From NCBI GenBank assembly GCA_020634455.1, contig JACKBQ010000001.1, positions 2,542,001 to 2,606,000 of the forward strand: a DNA stretch of 64,000 nt, read 5' to 3'. Numbering within the stretch: position 1 is the stretch's first letter; each line of letters opens with the position of its first letter. Made by a program: the position numbers and the translations under genes. The stretch is from Ardenticatenaceae bacterium (GTDB taxonomy: Bacteria > Chloroflexota > Anaerolineae > Promineifilales > Promineifilaceae). This document shows, piece after piece, positions 48,998 through 57,526 of this stretch. The notes beneath the pieces were generated by a model. It did no database searches and was not told the DNA's origin. It saw nothing but the letters and a program-made list of their open reading frames with translations.

Positions 48998-50515
48998 TTA
49001 TCTTTGCAATCTTTCCCAGCGACTATACCATTTCCAGTTGCTGGTATCCCGATCGCCAGGGGCCACAATTTGGCTGGCTTGCTGGCCATGCTGATGAGCT
49101 AACAATGTGGCTAAAATCGCCGCTTCCATCACCAATGGCGCTTCCCGGTCACTCATTTTGAACCGCTCTTCCACAAAATGGGTATCAAACTGGCCTGTTA
49201 AGAAGCGATGGCTGTCCATCATGTGCTGGTGGAAGGGGATGTTGGTTTTTACCCCCATGATGCGATACTCCTCCAGCGCCCGACGCATGCGCAAAATCGC
49301 TTCGCCGCGTGTTTCGCCGTAGCAAATCAGCTTGCTGATCATCGAGTCGTAGTAGGGCGTAATTTCGTAGCCGGGGAACACGCCCGTATCTACGCGCACC
49401 CCAGGGCCTGTTGGCAGACGGCTCACGGTAATCGTGCCTGTAGAAGGCAGGTAATTGTTGTAAGGGTCTTCCGCGTTGATGCGGCATTCGATGGCCCAGC
49501 CCTTCATTTTGATATCTTCTTGCTTGAAGCGCAGCCGCCGCCCACGGGCAATGCGCAGCTGCTCCTGCACAATATCCACGCCCGTCACCAGTTCGGTGAT
49601 GGGATGCTCCACTTGGACGCGGGTGTTCATTTCCAGGAAGTAGAAGTTTTTGTCGCGGTCCAGCAAAAATTCAATGGTGCCAGCGCTGACGTAATTCACG
49701 GCTTGGGCAGCTGCAACTGCGATTTCACCCATGCGCTGGCGCAGCTCCTCGTCTACCACAAAGCTGGGGCTTTCTTCGATCACTTTTTGGTGGCGGCGTT
49801 GCAGTGAGCATTCACGCTCGCCCAGGTGGATGACGTTGCCGTGCATGTCGGCCAGCACTTGAATTTCGATGTGACGGCCGTTTTCAATCAGCCGCTCCAA
49901 ATAAACCGTGTCATCGCCAAAGGCTGCTTTCGCTTCCCGTCGCGCCGCCGCCAGAGCATCCGGCAAATCAACCGACTTGTGAACCGGGCGCATTCCCTTG
50001 CCGCCACCACCCGCCGACGCCTTCACCAGCAGCGGGAAGCCAACTTTTTTGGCTGCCTCGATGAGTTCCTCATCTGTTCCGGCAGATGCACCGGGTACGA
50101 TGGGAACGCCTGCGGCAACGGCCGTTTCCCGCGCCGTCTGCTTGTCCCCCATAATTTTGATTGCCTCTGGCGGTGGCCCGACAAATACAATGCCGTTGTC
50201 CACACACATCTGGGCAAACTCCGCCCGTTCCGACAAAAAGCCGTAGCCGGGATGAATCGCTTCCGCACCGGACAGCTTAGCAATCTCGATTAGCTTGTCC
50301 ATGCGCAAATAGCTGTCCCGCGCCGCCGATGGGCCAATATGGTATGCCTCCGTGGCGTAGCGCACGTGCAGCGCATTCCGGTCGGCATCCGAAAAAACCG
50401 CCACCGTGCTGATGCCCAGCTCGTGGCATGCCCGCAAAATGCGCATCGCAATCTCGCCCCGATTGGCGATGAGTAATTTATTGAATCTCTTGGGTAGTAA
50501 ACTGTCTGTAGCCAT
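48998..50515 (-). CDS. accC: Acyl-CoA carboxylase, biotin carboxylase subunit
   Basis: A 505-residue ATP-grasp enzyme. Landmarks are LLIANRGEIAMRI, IHPGYGFLSERAEFA, the glycine loop KASAGGGGKGMR, LGERECSLQRRHQKVIEE (quoted as ECSLQRRHQKV) and EMNTRVQVEHP. It carboxylates biotin on the carrier protein with bicarbonate and ATP. It is part of an acetyl- or propionyl-CoA carboxylase operon with the carboxyltransferase upstream and the carrier downstream. A family-A repeat lies between it and the carboxyltransferase; no ribosome binding site is visible before the ATG. Confidence 0.95.
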   Translation of the reverse strand: MATDSLLPKRFNKLLIANRGEIAMRILRACHELGISTVAVFSDADRNALHVRYATEAYHIGPSAARDSYLRMDKLIEIAKLSGAEAIHPGYGFLSERAEFAQMCVDNGIVFVGPPPEAIKIMGDKQTARETAVAAGVPIVPGASAGTDEELIEAAKKVGFPLLVKASAGGGGKGMRPVHKSVDLPDALAAARREAKAAFGDDTVYLERLIENGRHIEIQVLADMHGNVIHLGERECSLQRRHQKVIEESPSFVVDEELRQRMGEIAVAAAQAVNYVSAGTIEFLLDRDKNFYFLEMNTRVQVEHPITELVTGVDIVQEQLRIARGRRLRFKQEDIKMKGWAIECRINAEDPYNNYLPSTGTITVSRLPTGPGVRVDTGVFPGYEITPYYDSMISKLICYGETRGEAILRMRRALEEYRIMGVKTNIPFHQHMMDSHRFLTGQFDTHFVEERFKMSDREAPLVMEAAILATLLAHQHGQQASQIVAPGDRDTSNWKWYSRWERLQR

Positions 50516-50517
50516 TT

Positions 50518-50606
50518 TTTCGGTAATCAGTGGTCGGTGTTCGGTAATCGGTGGTGGTAATCAGTAGAAAAATACCGATTACGGTTTACCGATTACCGAT
50601 TACCGT
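50518..50606. repeat. Intergenic palindromic repeat, family A
   Basis: Multiple GGTAATCGGT words facing ACCGATTACCGATTACC. It fills the gap inside the carboxylase operon, between the carboxyltransferase stop and the accC start. Confidence 0.75.
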
Positions 50607-52151
50607 CTAAAGGGGAATATTCCCGTGCTTTTTCGGTGGATTGTGGTCCCGCTTGTTTTGCAGCATGTTTAGTGCATTGATCAGGCGAGGTCGCGTTTCG
50701 CTAGGTTCGATGACATCGTCAATGTAGCCACGCCGGGCCGCTTCATATGGATTGGCAAACTGCTCCCGATAATCGTCTACCAGTTCAGTTTTGCGCTCGA
50801 TTGGATCCTCTGCGTCATTCAGTTCGCGGCGGAAGATGATATTCACCGCGCCGTCGGGGCCCATGACCGCAATTTCGGATGTAGGCCAGGCCAGGTTCAA
50901 GTCAGAGCGAATGTGCTTGCTGTTCATCACGCAGTACGCGCCGCCGTACGCTTTGCGGGTAACGACGGTGATTTTAGGCACGGTGGCTTCGCAGAAGGCG
51001 TAAAGCAGCTTGGCCCCATGCCGAATAATCCCGCCGTGTTCCTGGTTGACGCCGGGCAGGAAGCCAGGCACATCCTCAAACACAATGAGCGGAATGTTGA
51101 AGCTGTCGCAGAAGCGCACAAAGCGGCCAGCCTTTTCGCTGGCGGCGATGTCCAGCACGCCCGCCAGCACCATTGGCTGGTTGGCCACAATGCCCACAGA
51201 GAAGCCGCCCAATCGGGCAAAGCCCACCACAATGTTCTGCGCGTAGTGCTCCTGAATCTCGTAAAAAATGCCGTCATCCATGATGAAGTGAATGACCTCT
51301 TTAATGTCGTACGGCTTGTTGGGGTTATCCGGCACGATGCTGTTGAGCGCCGTTTCGGTGCGCAGGCTGTCATCTTTGGTGGGCACGAAGGGTGGATCTT
51401 CCATATTATTGGAAGGCAAGTAGCTCATCAATTCGCGGATGAGGTAGAGCGCGTCGGCTTCTGACTCAGCAGCCATGTGAGCCACGCCACTCTTTTCGTT
51501 GTGGGTCATGGCCCCGCCCAGCTCTTCAAAAGAGACTTCTTCGCCCGTGACGGCTTTGACCACGTCTGGGCCGGTGATGAACATGTAGCTGCTCTCTTTG
51601 ACCATGTAGATGAAGTCGGTGAGGGCGGGTGAGTAGACTGCACCACCTGCGCAGGGCCCCATGATGGCGCTGATTTGGGGAATTACGCCGGAGGCGAGGG
51701 TGTTGCGCAGGAAGATGTCGGCGTAGCCACCGAGGCTGACGACGCCTTCCTGGATGCGCGCCCCGCCGGAATCGTTGAGGCCGATGACGGGGGCGCCGTT
51801 GCGCATAGCCATGTCCATGATTTTGCAGATTTTTTCGGCGTGTACCTGGCTGAGGCTACCGCCAAAGACGGTGAAATCCTGGCTGAAGACGTAGACGAGC
51901 CGGCCGTCTACCGTGCCCCAACCCGTCACCACAGAATCACCCAGGAATTTTTGCTTGTCCATACCAAAGTTGCGCTCGCGATGGGTGACAAAGGCATCAA
52001 TCTCGCGGAAAGAGCCTTTGTCTAGCAAAAGATCAATCCGCTCGCGAGCGGTCATTTTGCCTTTTTCTTTGTGGCGGGCGACACGATCCGGGCCACCGCC
52101 TTGCTGTGACTCTTGCCGTAGCTGCTGTAGTTTCTTTAAATTTTCGTTCAT
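50607..52151 (-). CDS. Acyl-CoA carboxylase, carboxyltransferase subunit
   Basis: A 514-residue carboxyltransferase of the propionyl/methylmalonyl type. Landmarks: GKMTARERIDLLLDKGSF near the N-terminus, LNDSGGARIQEGV, GPCAGGAVYSPALTDF, and in the C-terminal half VPGFLPGVNQE, TRKAYGGAYCVM and WPTSEIAVMGPDGAVNI. It moves CO2 from biotin to acetyl-, propionyl- or a similar acyl-CoA. The start is the ATG overlapping the stop of the membrane protein gene (ATGA). The frame is open well upstream, but that part is only an out-of-frame reading of the membrane protein gene. Confidence 0.95.
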   Translation of the reverse strand: MNENLKKLQQLRQESQQGGGPDRVARHKEKGKMTARERIDLLLDKGSFREIDAFVTHRERNFGMDKQKFLGDSVVTGWGTVDGRLVYVFSQDFTVFGGSLSQVHAEKICKIMDMAMRNGAPVIGLNDSGGARIQEGVVSLGGYADIFLRNTLASGVIPQISAIMGPCAGGAVYSPALTDFIYMVKESSYMFITGPDVVKAVTGEEVSFEELGGAMTHNEKSGVAHMAAESEADALYLIRELMSYLPSNNMEDPPFVPTKDDSLRTETALNSIVPDNPNKPYDIKEVIHFIMDDGIFYEIQEHYAQNIVVGFARLGGFSVGIVANQPMVLAGVLDIAASEKAGRFVRFCDSFNIPLIVFEDVPGFLPGVNQEHGGIIRHGAKLLYAFCEATVPKITVVTRKAYGGAYCVMNSKHIRSDLNLAWPTSEIAVMGPDGAVNIIFRRELNDAEDPIERKTELVDDYREQFANPYEAARRGYIDDVIEPSETRPRLINALNMLQNKRDHNPPKKHGNIPL

Positions 52152-52564
52152 AGTGAAAAGTAGGGTTGGGCGGCACGCTGGAGTGACCACCGGGTAAATA
52201 GGACGGTGCCAATCAGCAGCAAACTGCTGATGACCCACAAGGACCAGTTGCGTGGCGATTGGGCAAAAATGAGCCAGACGGCCGTTTCGTACACAGTATA
52301 CCAGCTTACGGTAAAGGGTATGGCCTGGATGGTAAACGGCCGTTTGCGCCAAAGCTGCCACGCTAACCAAAAAAATAAAACTGTAAAAAGCCCCGCCACC
52401 ACCAAGCGCAGGCGCGGGTCTGGTTGAAGGTTCAGAACGTCTTGTAAATTGAGCTGCTGGCCAATGGCAATGGCTCGCCCAAAATTCCAGATTCCTAAAA
52501 AAGTAACACTCCAAATGGTAATAGTTACGGTGCGAGGACGCTTTGGAGCAGTGAAGCCACTCAT
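52148..52564 (-). CDS. Small four-helix membrane protein at head of carboxylase operon
   Basis: Not recognised. 138 residues with four membrane segments (about 10-32, 50-70, 77-100, 105-125) rich in Trp, Phe and Leu. It overlaps the carboxyltransferase start by four bases, so the two are translationally coupled, and it carries the operon promoter right before it. It may anchor the complex or be an unrelated passenger. The start codon is chosen because a strong promoter ends seven bases before it; no ribosome binding site is seen. Confidence 0.75.
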   Translation of the reverse strand: MSGFTAPKRPRTVTITIWSVTFLGIWNFGRAIAIGQQLNLQDVLNLQPDPRLRLVVAGLFTVLFFWLAWQLWRKRPFTIQAIPFTVSWYTVYETAVWLIFAQSPRNWSLWVISSLLLIGTVLFTRWSLQRAAQPYFSL

Positions 52565-52571
52565 AATGAAA

Positions 52572-52600
52572 ATTATAAAGGATCGGGCGGGAGTTGTCAG
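52572..52600 (-). promoter_or_regulatory. Strong promoter of the carboxylase operon, leaderless
   Basis: CTGACA, a 17-base spacer and perfect TATAAT on the minus strand, seven bases before the ATG of the membrane protein. Confidence 0.8.
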
Positions 52601-52635
52601 TATTTGCCCGCAAGCTGGTGAACGGCGCATAATAT

Positions 52636-52703
52636 TGGAGAAGAGATTAGAGATTGGAGACTAGAGATTTGGCGAGTCTCCAATCTCTAATCTCCAGTCT
52701 CAA
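52636..52703. repeat. Intergenic palindromic repeat, family B
   Basis: AGATTAGAGATTGGAGACT words facing AGTCTCCAATCTCTAATCTCC (read in parts). Related to the copy at 36931-37011. Confidence 0.7.
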
Positions 52704-52732
52704 ACAAAGTTAAGCAAACGACAGGATTCACC

Positions 52733-53683
52733 ATGCAAGAACCACAACGCAACCTAAATGACGATTGGGAGGGCTTGGACCCAACGCAGCCGCGTACTGG
52801 CTCGCCAACGATGCTGTATGCGGGCATTGGCATTGTTGTGCTGTTTGGCCTCATTGTTTGTGTGGTGGCGGGCTACTTTGTCTGGTCGCAGTTCCGCGAG
52901 CGCACGACGGTGGATGAGGAACCGGCGATTGTGCCGCCAACGGCCGTTCTTGAAGACGTCCCCACCGCCACATCGGCAATTGCCCCGACCAGCACCTTGC
53001 CCGCTACGACTGTTCCACCCCAAACACCCCTTGGCGACGGCGCGGTAGAAGCCAGTTTCACCAACACCCCGCCTACCATTGATGGCACTCTGGGTGACTG
53101 GCCGGGCGCGATTGCGGCCAGTTCCAACAATCGGGTTTACAACGTAGCCAGTTGGAATGGCACGGCGGATTGTACGGCCGTTTGGCAGCTCAGTTGGGAC
53201 AACGGCAACCTGTACATCGCCGTCACCGTTACCGATGATACGCATGTGCAAACCGCCAGCGGCAACCAGATTTTCCGGGGCGACAGCGTAGACATGCAGT
53301 TCGACACCAACCGCGACGCGGATTTTGGCAATGGCCTTAGCCCAGACGATTACCAAATTACGTTGTCGCCGGGGGATTTTGCGGGCAGTAGCCCGTCCGC
53401 GTTCCGCTACCAGGGCACGGCCAGCGGGGCGATTTTGGATGCGCCAGGTGGCAACATCGTCACCGTGGCGGCGCAGCAGACGGCCACAGGCTACATGCTG
53501 GAAGCGGCCATCCCCTGGTCTGATCTCAGCCTGACGCCCAGCCAGGGCCTCACCATCGGCCTGGCTTTGAATGCCAATGATAACGATACGGGGGGAACGG
53601 CCGTTCAAGAAGTAATGATGTCCCACATGCCCAACCGCACCCTGACCGACCCCACCACTTGGGGCACGCTTACATTGAAGTAA
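52733..53683 (+). CDS. Membrane-anchored CBM9-like protein
   Basis: A 316-residue protein. One membrane segment at about 27-52 is followed by a Thr/Pro-rich linker (about 60-100) and a C-terminal domain of about 200 residues that starts PPTIDGTLGDWPGA. This, with DNGNLYIAVTVTDD, FRGDSVDMQFDTN, EAAIPWSDL and LALNAND, is the pattern of CBM9-type carbohydrate-binding domains. It probably sits outside the cell and binds sugars. AGGA lies seven bases before the ATG. Confidence 0.88.
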   Translation: MQEPQRNLNDDWEGLDPTQPRTGSPTMLYAGIGIVVLFGLIVCVVAGYFVWSQFRERTTVDEEPAIVPPTAVLEDVPTATSAIAPTSTLPATTVPPQTPLGDGAVEASFTNTPPTIDGTLGDWPGAIAASSNNRVYNVASWNGTADCTAVWQLSWDNGNLYIAVTVTDDTHVQTASGNQIFRGDSVDMQFDTNRDADFGNGLSPDDYQITLSPGDFAGSSPSAFRYQGTASGAILDAPGGNIVTVAAQQTATGYMLEAAIPWSDLSLTPSQGLTIGLALNANDNDTGGTAVQEVMMSHMPNRTLTDPTTWGTLTLK

Positions 53684-53689
53684 AACGAG

Positions 53690-53758
53690 TGAAAAGTAAA
53701 AAGTGAAAAGTGAGAAGTAGGCCATACTTTTTACTTTTCACTTCTCACTTTTTACTCC
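53690..53758. repeat. Intergenic palindromic repeat, family C
   Basis: GTGAAAAGTAAAAAGTG words facing ACTTTTTACTTTTCAC around a short centre. It forms a hairpin of about 30 bp between the CBM9 and lipase genes. Confidence 0.75.
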
Positions 53759-53775
53759 ATAAAATGGAGAAACAA

Positions 53776-54606
53776 ATGAAACACGAAGAAGGAACCTTCA
53801 AAAGCGCCGACGGGCTGGATTTGTATTACCAAAGCTGGCTACCGGAGGGCGAACCAAAAGCGGTGATTGTGATTGTGCATGGCATGGGGGAGTATAGCGG
53901 GCGCTACCGGCATGTGGTCAACGCGCTTGTGCCTACTGGCTACGCCATCTACGCGGCCGATCATCGTGGACACGGCCGTTCCCCCGGCAAGCGCATGTTT
54001 GTGAATAAATGGTCAGAATACCTGGATGATTTAGGGTTGTTTATTAAACTCGTGAAGGAGAAGTGGGCGGGACGGCCGTTTTTCCTCTACGGGCACAGCA
54101 TGGGAGGTAACATCACCCTCAACTACGTGTTGCGAAACCCCGACGGCTACAACGGTGTCATCGCTTCGGCCCCGGCGGTGGGCAAGCTGGACGTGCCGCC
54201 CATTTTGGCCTTTATCAGCAAAATCATGTCCAAATTGGCACCCGCCATGCAGGTAAAAACCAATCTGGAACTCACAGACATCTCCCGCGATCCGGCGGAG
54301 GCCAAAGCGTACGGCGACGATCCGCTGGTGCAGACGTTTGCTACGCCTCGCTTCGGTGTGGAGCTGCCCGCCTCAGCCGAATGGGCCATGGCTCACGCCG
54401 CCGAATTCAAACCGCCGCTGCTCATGATTCATGGCGATAGCGACAACATCGTCAACGTCTCGGCCAGCCGTAACTTTTTTGCCAAAGTGCCGCAGTCAGA
54501 CAAAAAGCTCATCGTATACGAAGGCGGCGTCCACGAATCACACAACGACATTCACCGTGACCAGGTCATTGCTGATATCGAGCAATGGCTGGAAGCGCAT
54601 TTATAA
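53776..54606 (+). CDS. Monoacylglycerol lipase-like alpha/beta hydrolase
   Basis: A 276-residue serine hydrolase. The oxyanion strand is VIVHGMGEYSGRY, the nucleophile elbow is GHSMGG, the Asp is in MIHGDSDNIV and the His in GGVHESHND. The HGMGEYSGRY signature is typical of monoacylglycerol lipase and lysophospholipase relatives. It hydrolyses lipid esters in the cytoplasm or at the membrane. The start is the ATG six bases after GGAG; an ATG four codons upstream is possible. Confidence 0.9.
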   Translation: MKHEEGTFKSADGLDLYYQSWLPEGEPKAVIVIVHGMGEYSGRYRHVVNALVPTGYAIYAADHRGHGRSPGKRMFVNKWSEYLDDLGLFIKLVKEKWAGRPFFLYGHSMGGNITLNYVLRNPDGYNGVIASAPAVGKLDVPPILAFISKIMSKLAPAMQVKTNLELTDISRDPAEAKAYGDDPLVQTFATPRFGVELPASAEWAMAHAAEFKPPLLMIHGDSDNIVNVSASRNFFAKVPQSDKKLIVYEGGVHESHNDIHRDQVIADIEQWLEAHL

Positions 54607-54616
54607 CAACAATAAC

Positions 54617-54742
54617 TAATTGTCATGCTGAACGAAGTGAAACATCCCTAAGCGTTTCTTAAAAAGCGAATCTCGCGGTTGGAAACGTTGGTCAGCATCG
54701 TTTAGAGGGATTCTTCGTTTCACTCAGAATGACGCCAACAGT
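54617..54742. repeat. Intergenic palindromic repeat, family F
   Basis: TTGTCATGCTGAACGAAGTGAAACATCCC (in parts TGTCATGCTGAACGAAGTGA and AACATCCC) faces GGGATTCTTCGTTTCACTCAGAATGAC. A shorter copy lies at 56592-56661. Confidence 0.7.
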
Positions 54743-54753
54743 AAGAGTAGAAA

Positions 54754-55116
54754 ATGGACAAAATCATCATTCGTGATTTGCTGCTGCGGGGCATCATTGG
54801 CATTAATCCCGATGAGCGCGTGAAGCTGCAAGATATTCTCATCAACATGGTCATCTGGGCCGATATTCGCAAAGCGGCCGCCAGCGACGCCATCGAAGAC
54901 GCGGTGGATTACAAATCAATTACCAAGCGCGTTATTCAGCATGTGGAGGAGTCGTCGGACTTTTTGGTGGAACGGCTGGTGACGGATTTGGCGCGTTTGG
55001 TCATCACCGAATTTGGCGTGGAGCGGGTGATGGTGCGGGTGGAAAAACCGACCGCGCTGCGCTTCGCCGAATCAGTTGGCATCGAGATTGAGCGCACCCG
55101 CGCCGATTTTGAATAA
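54754..55116 (+). CDS. folB: Dihydroneopterin aldolase
   Basis: A 120-residue FolB. It begins DKIIIRDLLLRGIIGINPDER, where the GxxGxxxxER pattern holds the pterin site (quoted as LLLRGIIGINPDER), and has VDYKSITKRV and the C-terminal VRVEKPTALRFAESVGIEI. It splits dihydroneopterin to hydroxymethyl-dihydropterin and glycolaldehyde in folate synthesis. The next gene encodes FolK, the following enzyme, so the two form a small folate set. Confidence 0.94.
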   Translation: MDKIIIRDLLLRGIIGINPDERVKLQDILINMVIWADIRKAAASDAIEDAVDYKSITKRVIQHVEESSDFLVERLVTDLARLVITEFGVERVMVRVEKPTALRFAESVGIEIERTRADFE

Positions 55117-55125
55117 AATTTTGGA

Positions 55126-55218
55126 ACGCAGAGTTGCACAGAGGTGGCGCAGAGTTTCGCAGAGGCTCAAAAAATCTCTGTGTAGCTCCGTGCTTCTCCG
55201 TGCAGCTCTGTGTTCCGC
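55126..55218. repeat. Intergenic palindromic repeat, family E variant
   Basis: CGCAGAGTTGCACAGAGG and CGCAGAGTTTCGCAGAGGC words facing TCTGTGTAGCTCCGTGC and GCAGCTCTGTG. It fills the gap between folB and folK. Confidence 0.65.
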
Positions 55219-55227
55219 TTCTTAAAT

Positions 55228-55746
55228 ATGCCAAACCAGGTTGTCATCGCCCTTGGATCAAACATTGAGAAGGAGCAAAATCTGCCGCGCGCGATTGAAC
55301 TGCTGCGGGAGATGTGTGTGGTTACGGCCGTTTCCCCCATCTACGAAACCGAACCCGTCGGCCTGCTCAACCAGCCCAACTTTTGGAATACGGCCGTTCT
55401 CCTCCAAACCGATCTCACGGCCAGCCAGATCAAGCAGCAACTCATCGGCAGTATCGAAACAAAGCTCAAGCGGGTGCGCCAGGCGGACAAAAACGCGCCG
55501 CGCACCATTGATGCGGACATTGTGCTGTTTAACGATGCGGTGTTTGAATATGACGGTGGAGACGGCCGTTCCCGCCCCATTCCCGACCCCGATTTAGCCA
55601 AATTCCCCCACGTTGCCGTCCCCGTAGCCGACCTGCTGCCCAATTTCCCCCATCCACAAACCGGGGAGCCGCTGGGTGAGTTGGCGCAAAGATTGTTGGC
55701 TGAGGTGGTGAAGGAATACGGCCGTTCCCCCCTAACCAAGATCTAA
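55228..55746 (+). CDS. folK: HPPK (hydroxymethyl-dihydropterin pyrophosphokinase)
   Basis: A 172-residue FolK. Typical parts: VIALGSNIEKEQNLPRAI near the start, SPIYETEPVG, NFWNTAVLLQT and RTIDADIVLFND, which binds magnesium and ATP. It transfers pyrophosphate from ATP to the pterin made by FolB, the previous gene. The start is MPNQVVIALGSN; no ribosome binding site is visible before it. Three ACGGCCGT words are read as Thr-Ala-Val and Gly-Arg here. Confidence 0.94.
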   Translation: MPNQVVIALGSNIEKEQNLPRAIELLREMCVVTAVSPIYETEPVGLLNQPNFWNTAVLLQTDLTASQIKQQLIGSIETKLKRVRQADKNAPRTIDADIVLFNDAVFEYDGGDGRSRPIPDPDLAKFPHVAVPVADLLPNFPHPQTGEPLGELAQRLLAEVVKEYGRSPLTKI

Positions 55747-55770
55747 TCACCTTGTCACCAGGTCACCCCT

Positions 55771-56544
55771 TCACCCCTTCAAAACCAAACTCACCGGACA
55801 ATGATCCGACCCCATTACATCAGTATGAATGGTGGCTTCGGCAATACGTGGCGCTAAATCGGGACTGGTGAAAAAGTAGTCCAGCCGCCAGCCCACGTTG
55901 CGCCCGCGTGCGCCGCCGATGTTGCTCCACCAGCTGTACGCCCCCGTTTGCGCCGGGTAGAGGTGGCGGAAGCTGTCCACGTACCCTTGCTCGACGATCT
56001 GGTCCAGCCAGGCGCACTCCTCCAGCAAAAAGCCAGTTGTCTTGCGGTTTTGTTTCGGCCGTGCCAGGTCAATTTCCTTGTGTGACGTGTTGACATCGCC
56101 ACAAAAAATCACCGACTTACCAGAGGCAATCAGCTCATTGCAAAAATCGAGAAAGGCGGCTTTGTACGCCATTTTGAAAGGCACGCGGCTGTGGTCGCGG
56201 CTGCCGTTGGGGAAGTACGCCCCGATAAAGACAAAGTCATCGTATTCGGCAACGATGGTGCGCCCTTCGCGGTCGTATTCCTCAATGCCCAGGCCAATTT
56301 GCACGTTGATTGGCTCTGTTTTGCTGTAGAGGGCCACGCCACTGTACCCTTTTTTCTCCGCCCAGGCCCAGTAGGTGTGGAAGCCGTCAGGCTGGCGCAG
56401 TTCGGGGGCAAGCTGGTCGGGGTGGCATTTGGTTTCTTGCAGGCTGAGGATGTCGGGCTGGGTGGCGGTGAGCCAATCGAGAAACCCTTTTTTGTGGGCG
56501 GCGCGCAGGCCGTTTACGTTCCAGGAGTAAAGTGTGGTTGTCAT
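55771..56544 (-). CDS. xth: Exodeoxyribonuclease III
   Basis: A 257-residue AP endonuclease/exonuclease of the Xth family. Landmarks: YSWNVNGLRAAHKKGF, LSLQETKCHPDQL, the GYSGVALYSK loop, GAYFPNGSRD, FCGDVNTSHKEIDLARP, and the C-terminal WRLDYFFTS and GSDHCPV. It cuts at abasic sites and degrades 3' ends in base-excision repair. A -10-like TACAAT stands six bases before the ATG with no ribosome binding site. Confidence 0.96.
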   Translation of the reverse strand: MTTTLYSWNVNGLRAAHKKGFLDWLTATQPDILSLQETKCHPDQLAPELRQPDGFHTYWAWAEKKGYSGVALYSKTEPINVQIGLGIEEYDREGRTIVAEYDDFVFIGAYFPNGSRDHSRVPFKMAYKAAFLDFCNELIASGKSVIFCGDVNTSHKEIDLARPKQNRKTTGFLLEECAWLDQIVEQGYVDSFRHLYPAQTGAYSWWSNIGGARGRNVGWRLDYFFTSPDLAPRIAEATIHTDVMGSDHCPVSLVLKG

Positions 56545-56550
56545 GCGGCG

Positions 56551-56556
56551 ATTGTA
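56551..56556 (-). promoter_or_regulatory. -10 box of the exonuclease III gene
   Basis: TACAAT on the minus strand six bases before the ATG; the -35 region is not convincing. Confidence 0.4.
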
Positions 56557-56591
56557 TCGGCTTTGGTGAAATCTGGCATCGAGTGTGTGAG

Positions 56592-56661
56592 GCGGGATGT
56601 TTCACTCCGTTCAGCATGACAAGACACAATTGTCATGCTGAGTGCAACGAAGCATCCCGAC
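56592..56661. repeat. Intergenic palindromic repeat, family F
   Basis: GGGATGTTTCACTCCGTTCAG and CATGACA words facing TGTCATGCTGAGTGCAACGAAGCATCCC (read in parts), an almost complete hairpin. Confidence 0.7.
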
Positions 56662-56686
56662 CAAGTAGGAAAGACGAAAGAGTAGT

Positions 56687-57292
56687 TTAGCTAAGGATTG
56701 ATTCTTTAAAGTGGACCAGGCCGCGCTGGTGGGCGGTTTGTTGGAGGTTGCGCATGTAGCTGTAATTGCGGGCAGGCTCTTCGGGGCGGGGGCGGGAGAT
56801 GGCTTTGACGATGAGGCTGAGTTCGTTGGTTTCGCGCCATTCCAGCCAGGCAGACCATTCGCCTTGCTCCACGTGTGAGTCTACGGTGACGTAGGTGAAG
56901 CCGTAGCAGCGCGGTTCGGTGGTGACCTGCGTAATTTCGGTCATGGTGACCACATCGAGGATGGGTTTGCCAAAAAGGTTCAGGAGGTGGATGCGCTGCA
57001 CGATGCGGTCGCCAACCTGTGCCCAGCGGTTCCAGAGACCAAAATCGCTGGTGTGGCTCATGACGTCGTGGGGGTAAAACTGGTAGCGCATGAGGCGGTC
57101 GGCGGCTTTTTTGAAGAGACGGCCGTCTTCATCAAGCCCCAATTCCAGTTCATAACTATCTACATGCCAACTTTCATCAACAGGTTGGCCCGGATGATAG
57201 GAACGTGGGGCATCGTTCCAGATATCCAGAAATTTTACATCGCAGCAGCCATCGTCGAACCAGTTTAGTTTTGCTGTAGTGAGATGTTTCAT
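56687..57292 (-). CDS. DUF1990 family protein
   Basis: A 201-residue protein matching the DUF1990 pattern: LMRYQFYPHDVMSHTSDF, WAQVGDRIVQRIHLLNLFG (quoted as VGDRIVQRIHLL), then CYGFTYVTVDSHVEQGEW and AISRPRPEEPAR. The family has a START/SRPBCC-like fold and no agreed function. The ATG follows GAGGAAGAAG, so the longer frame from 57316 is not used. Upstream lies TATAAT near 57330, a possible promoter. Confidence 0.82.
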   Translation of the reverse strand: MKHLTTAKLNWFDDGCCDVKFLDIWNDAPRSYHPGQPVDESWHVDSYELELGLDEDGRLFKKAADRLMRYQFYPHDVMSHTSDFGLWNRWAQVGDRIVQRIHLLNLFGKPILDVVTMTEITQVTTEPRCYGFTYVTVDSHVEQGEWSAWLEWRETNELSLIVKAISRPRPEEPARNYSYMRNLQQTAHQRGLVHFKESILS

Positions 57293-57491
57293 CGGTCGCT
57301 TCTTCCTCTGCGGCATTGGTAGGATTGATTATAGACAAGTTGCCTGAAAAGATCGCTGCTCTTTAGTCCTATTTTAACAATGCACCGGGGCTTGTTCCAA
57401 CCCTGAAAACGGCCGTTTTGCGGGCAATTGGTGCTAGAAACGGCCGTAACCAAGTGAAAGATGAGTGAATTTTTGTAAAGGGGCATTTTAG

Positions 57492-57520
57492 TTGGCGATT
57501 CGTTGGGCCGTTGTTACTGT
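57492..57520 (+). promoter_or_regulatory. Promoter of a hydrolase gene, leaderless
   Basis: TTGGCG, a 17-base spacer and TACTGT, then six bases to the ATG at 57527; no ribosome binding site. Confidence 0.5.
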
Positions 57521-57526
57521 TAGGCT

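Noticed and set aside
52152..52613. N-terminal extension of the carboxyltransferase frame
   Set aside because: Family N-terminus begins at 52151; upstream the other frame encodes a membrane protein with its own promoter and ATGA overlap.
52754..53725. A 323-residue minus-strand frame opposite the CBM9-like gene
   Set aside because: Arg/Gly-rich shadow; the plus strand holds a membrane segment and a recognisable domain.
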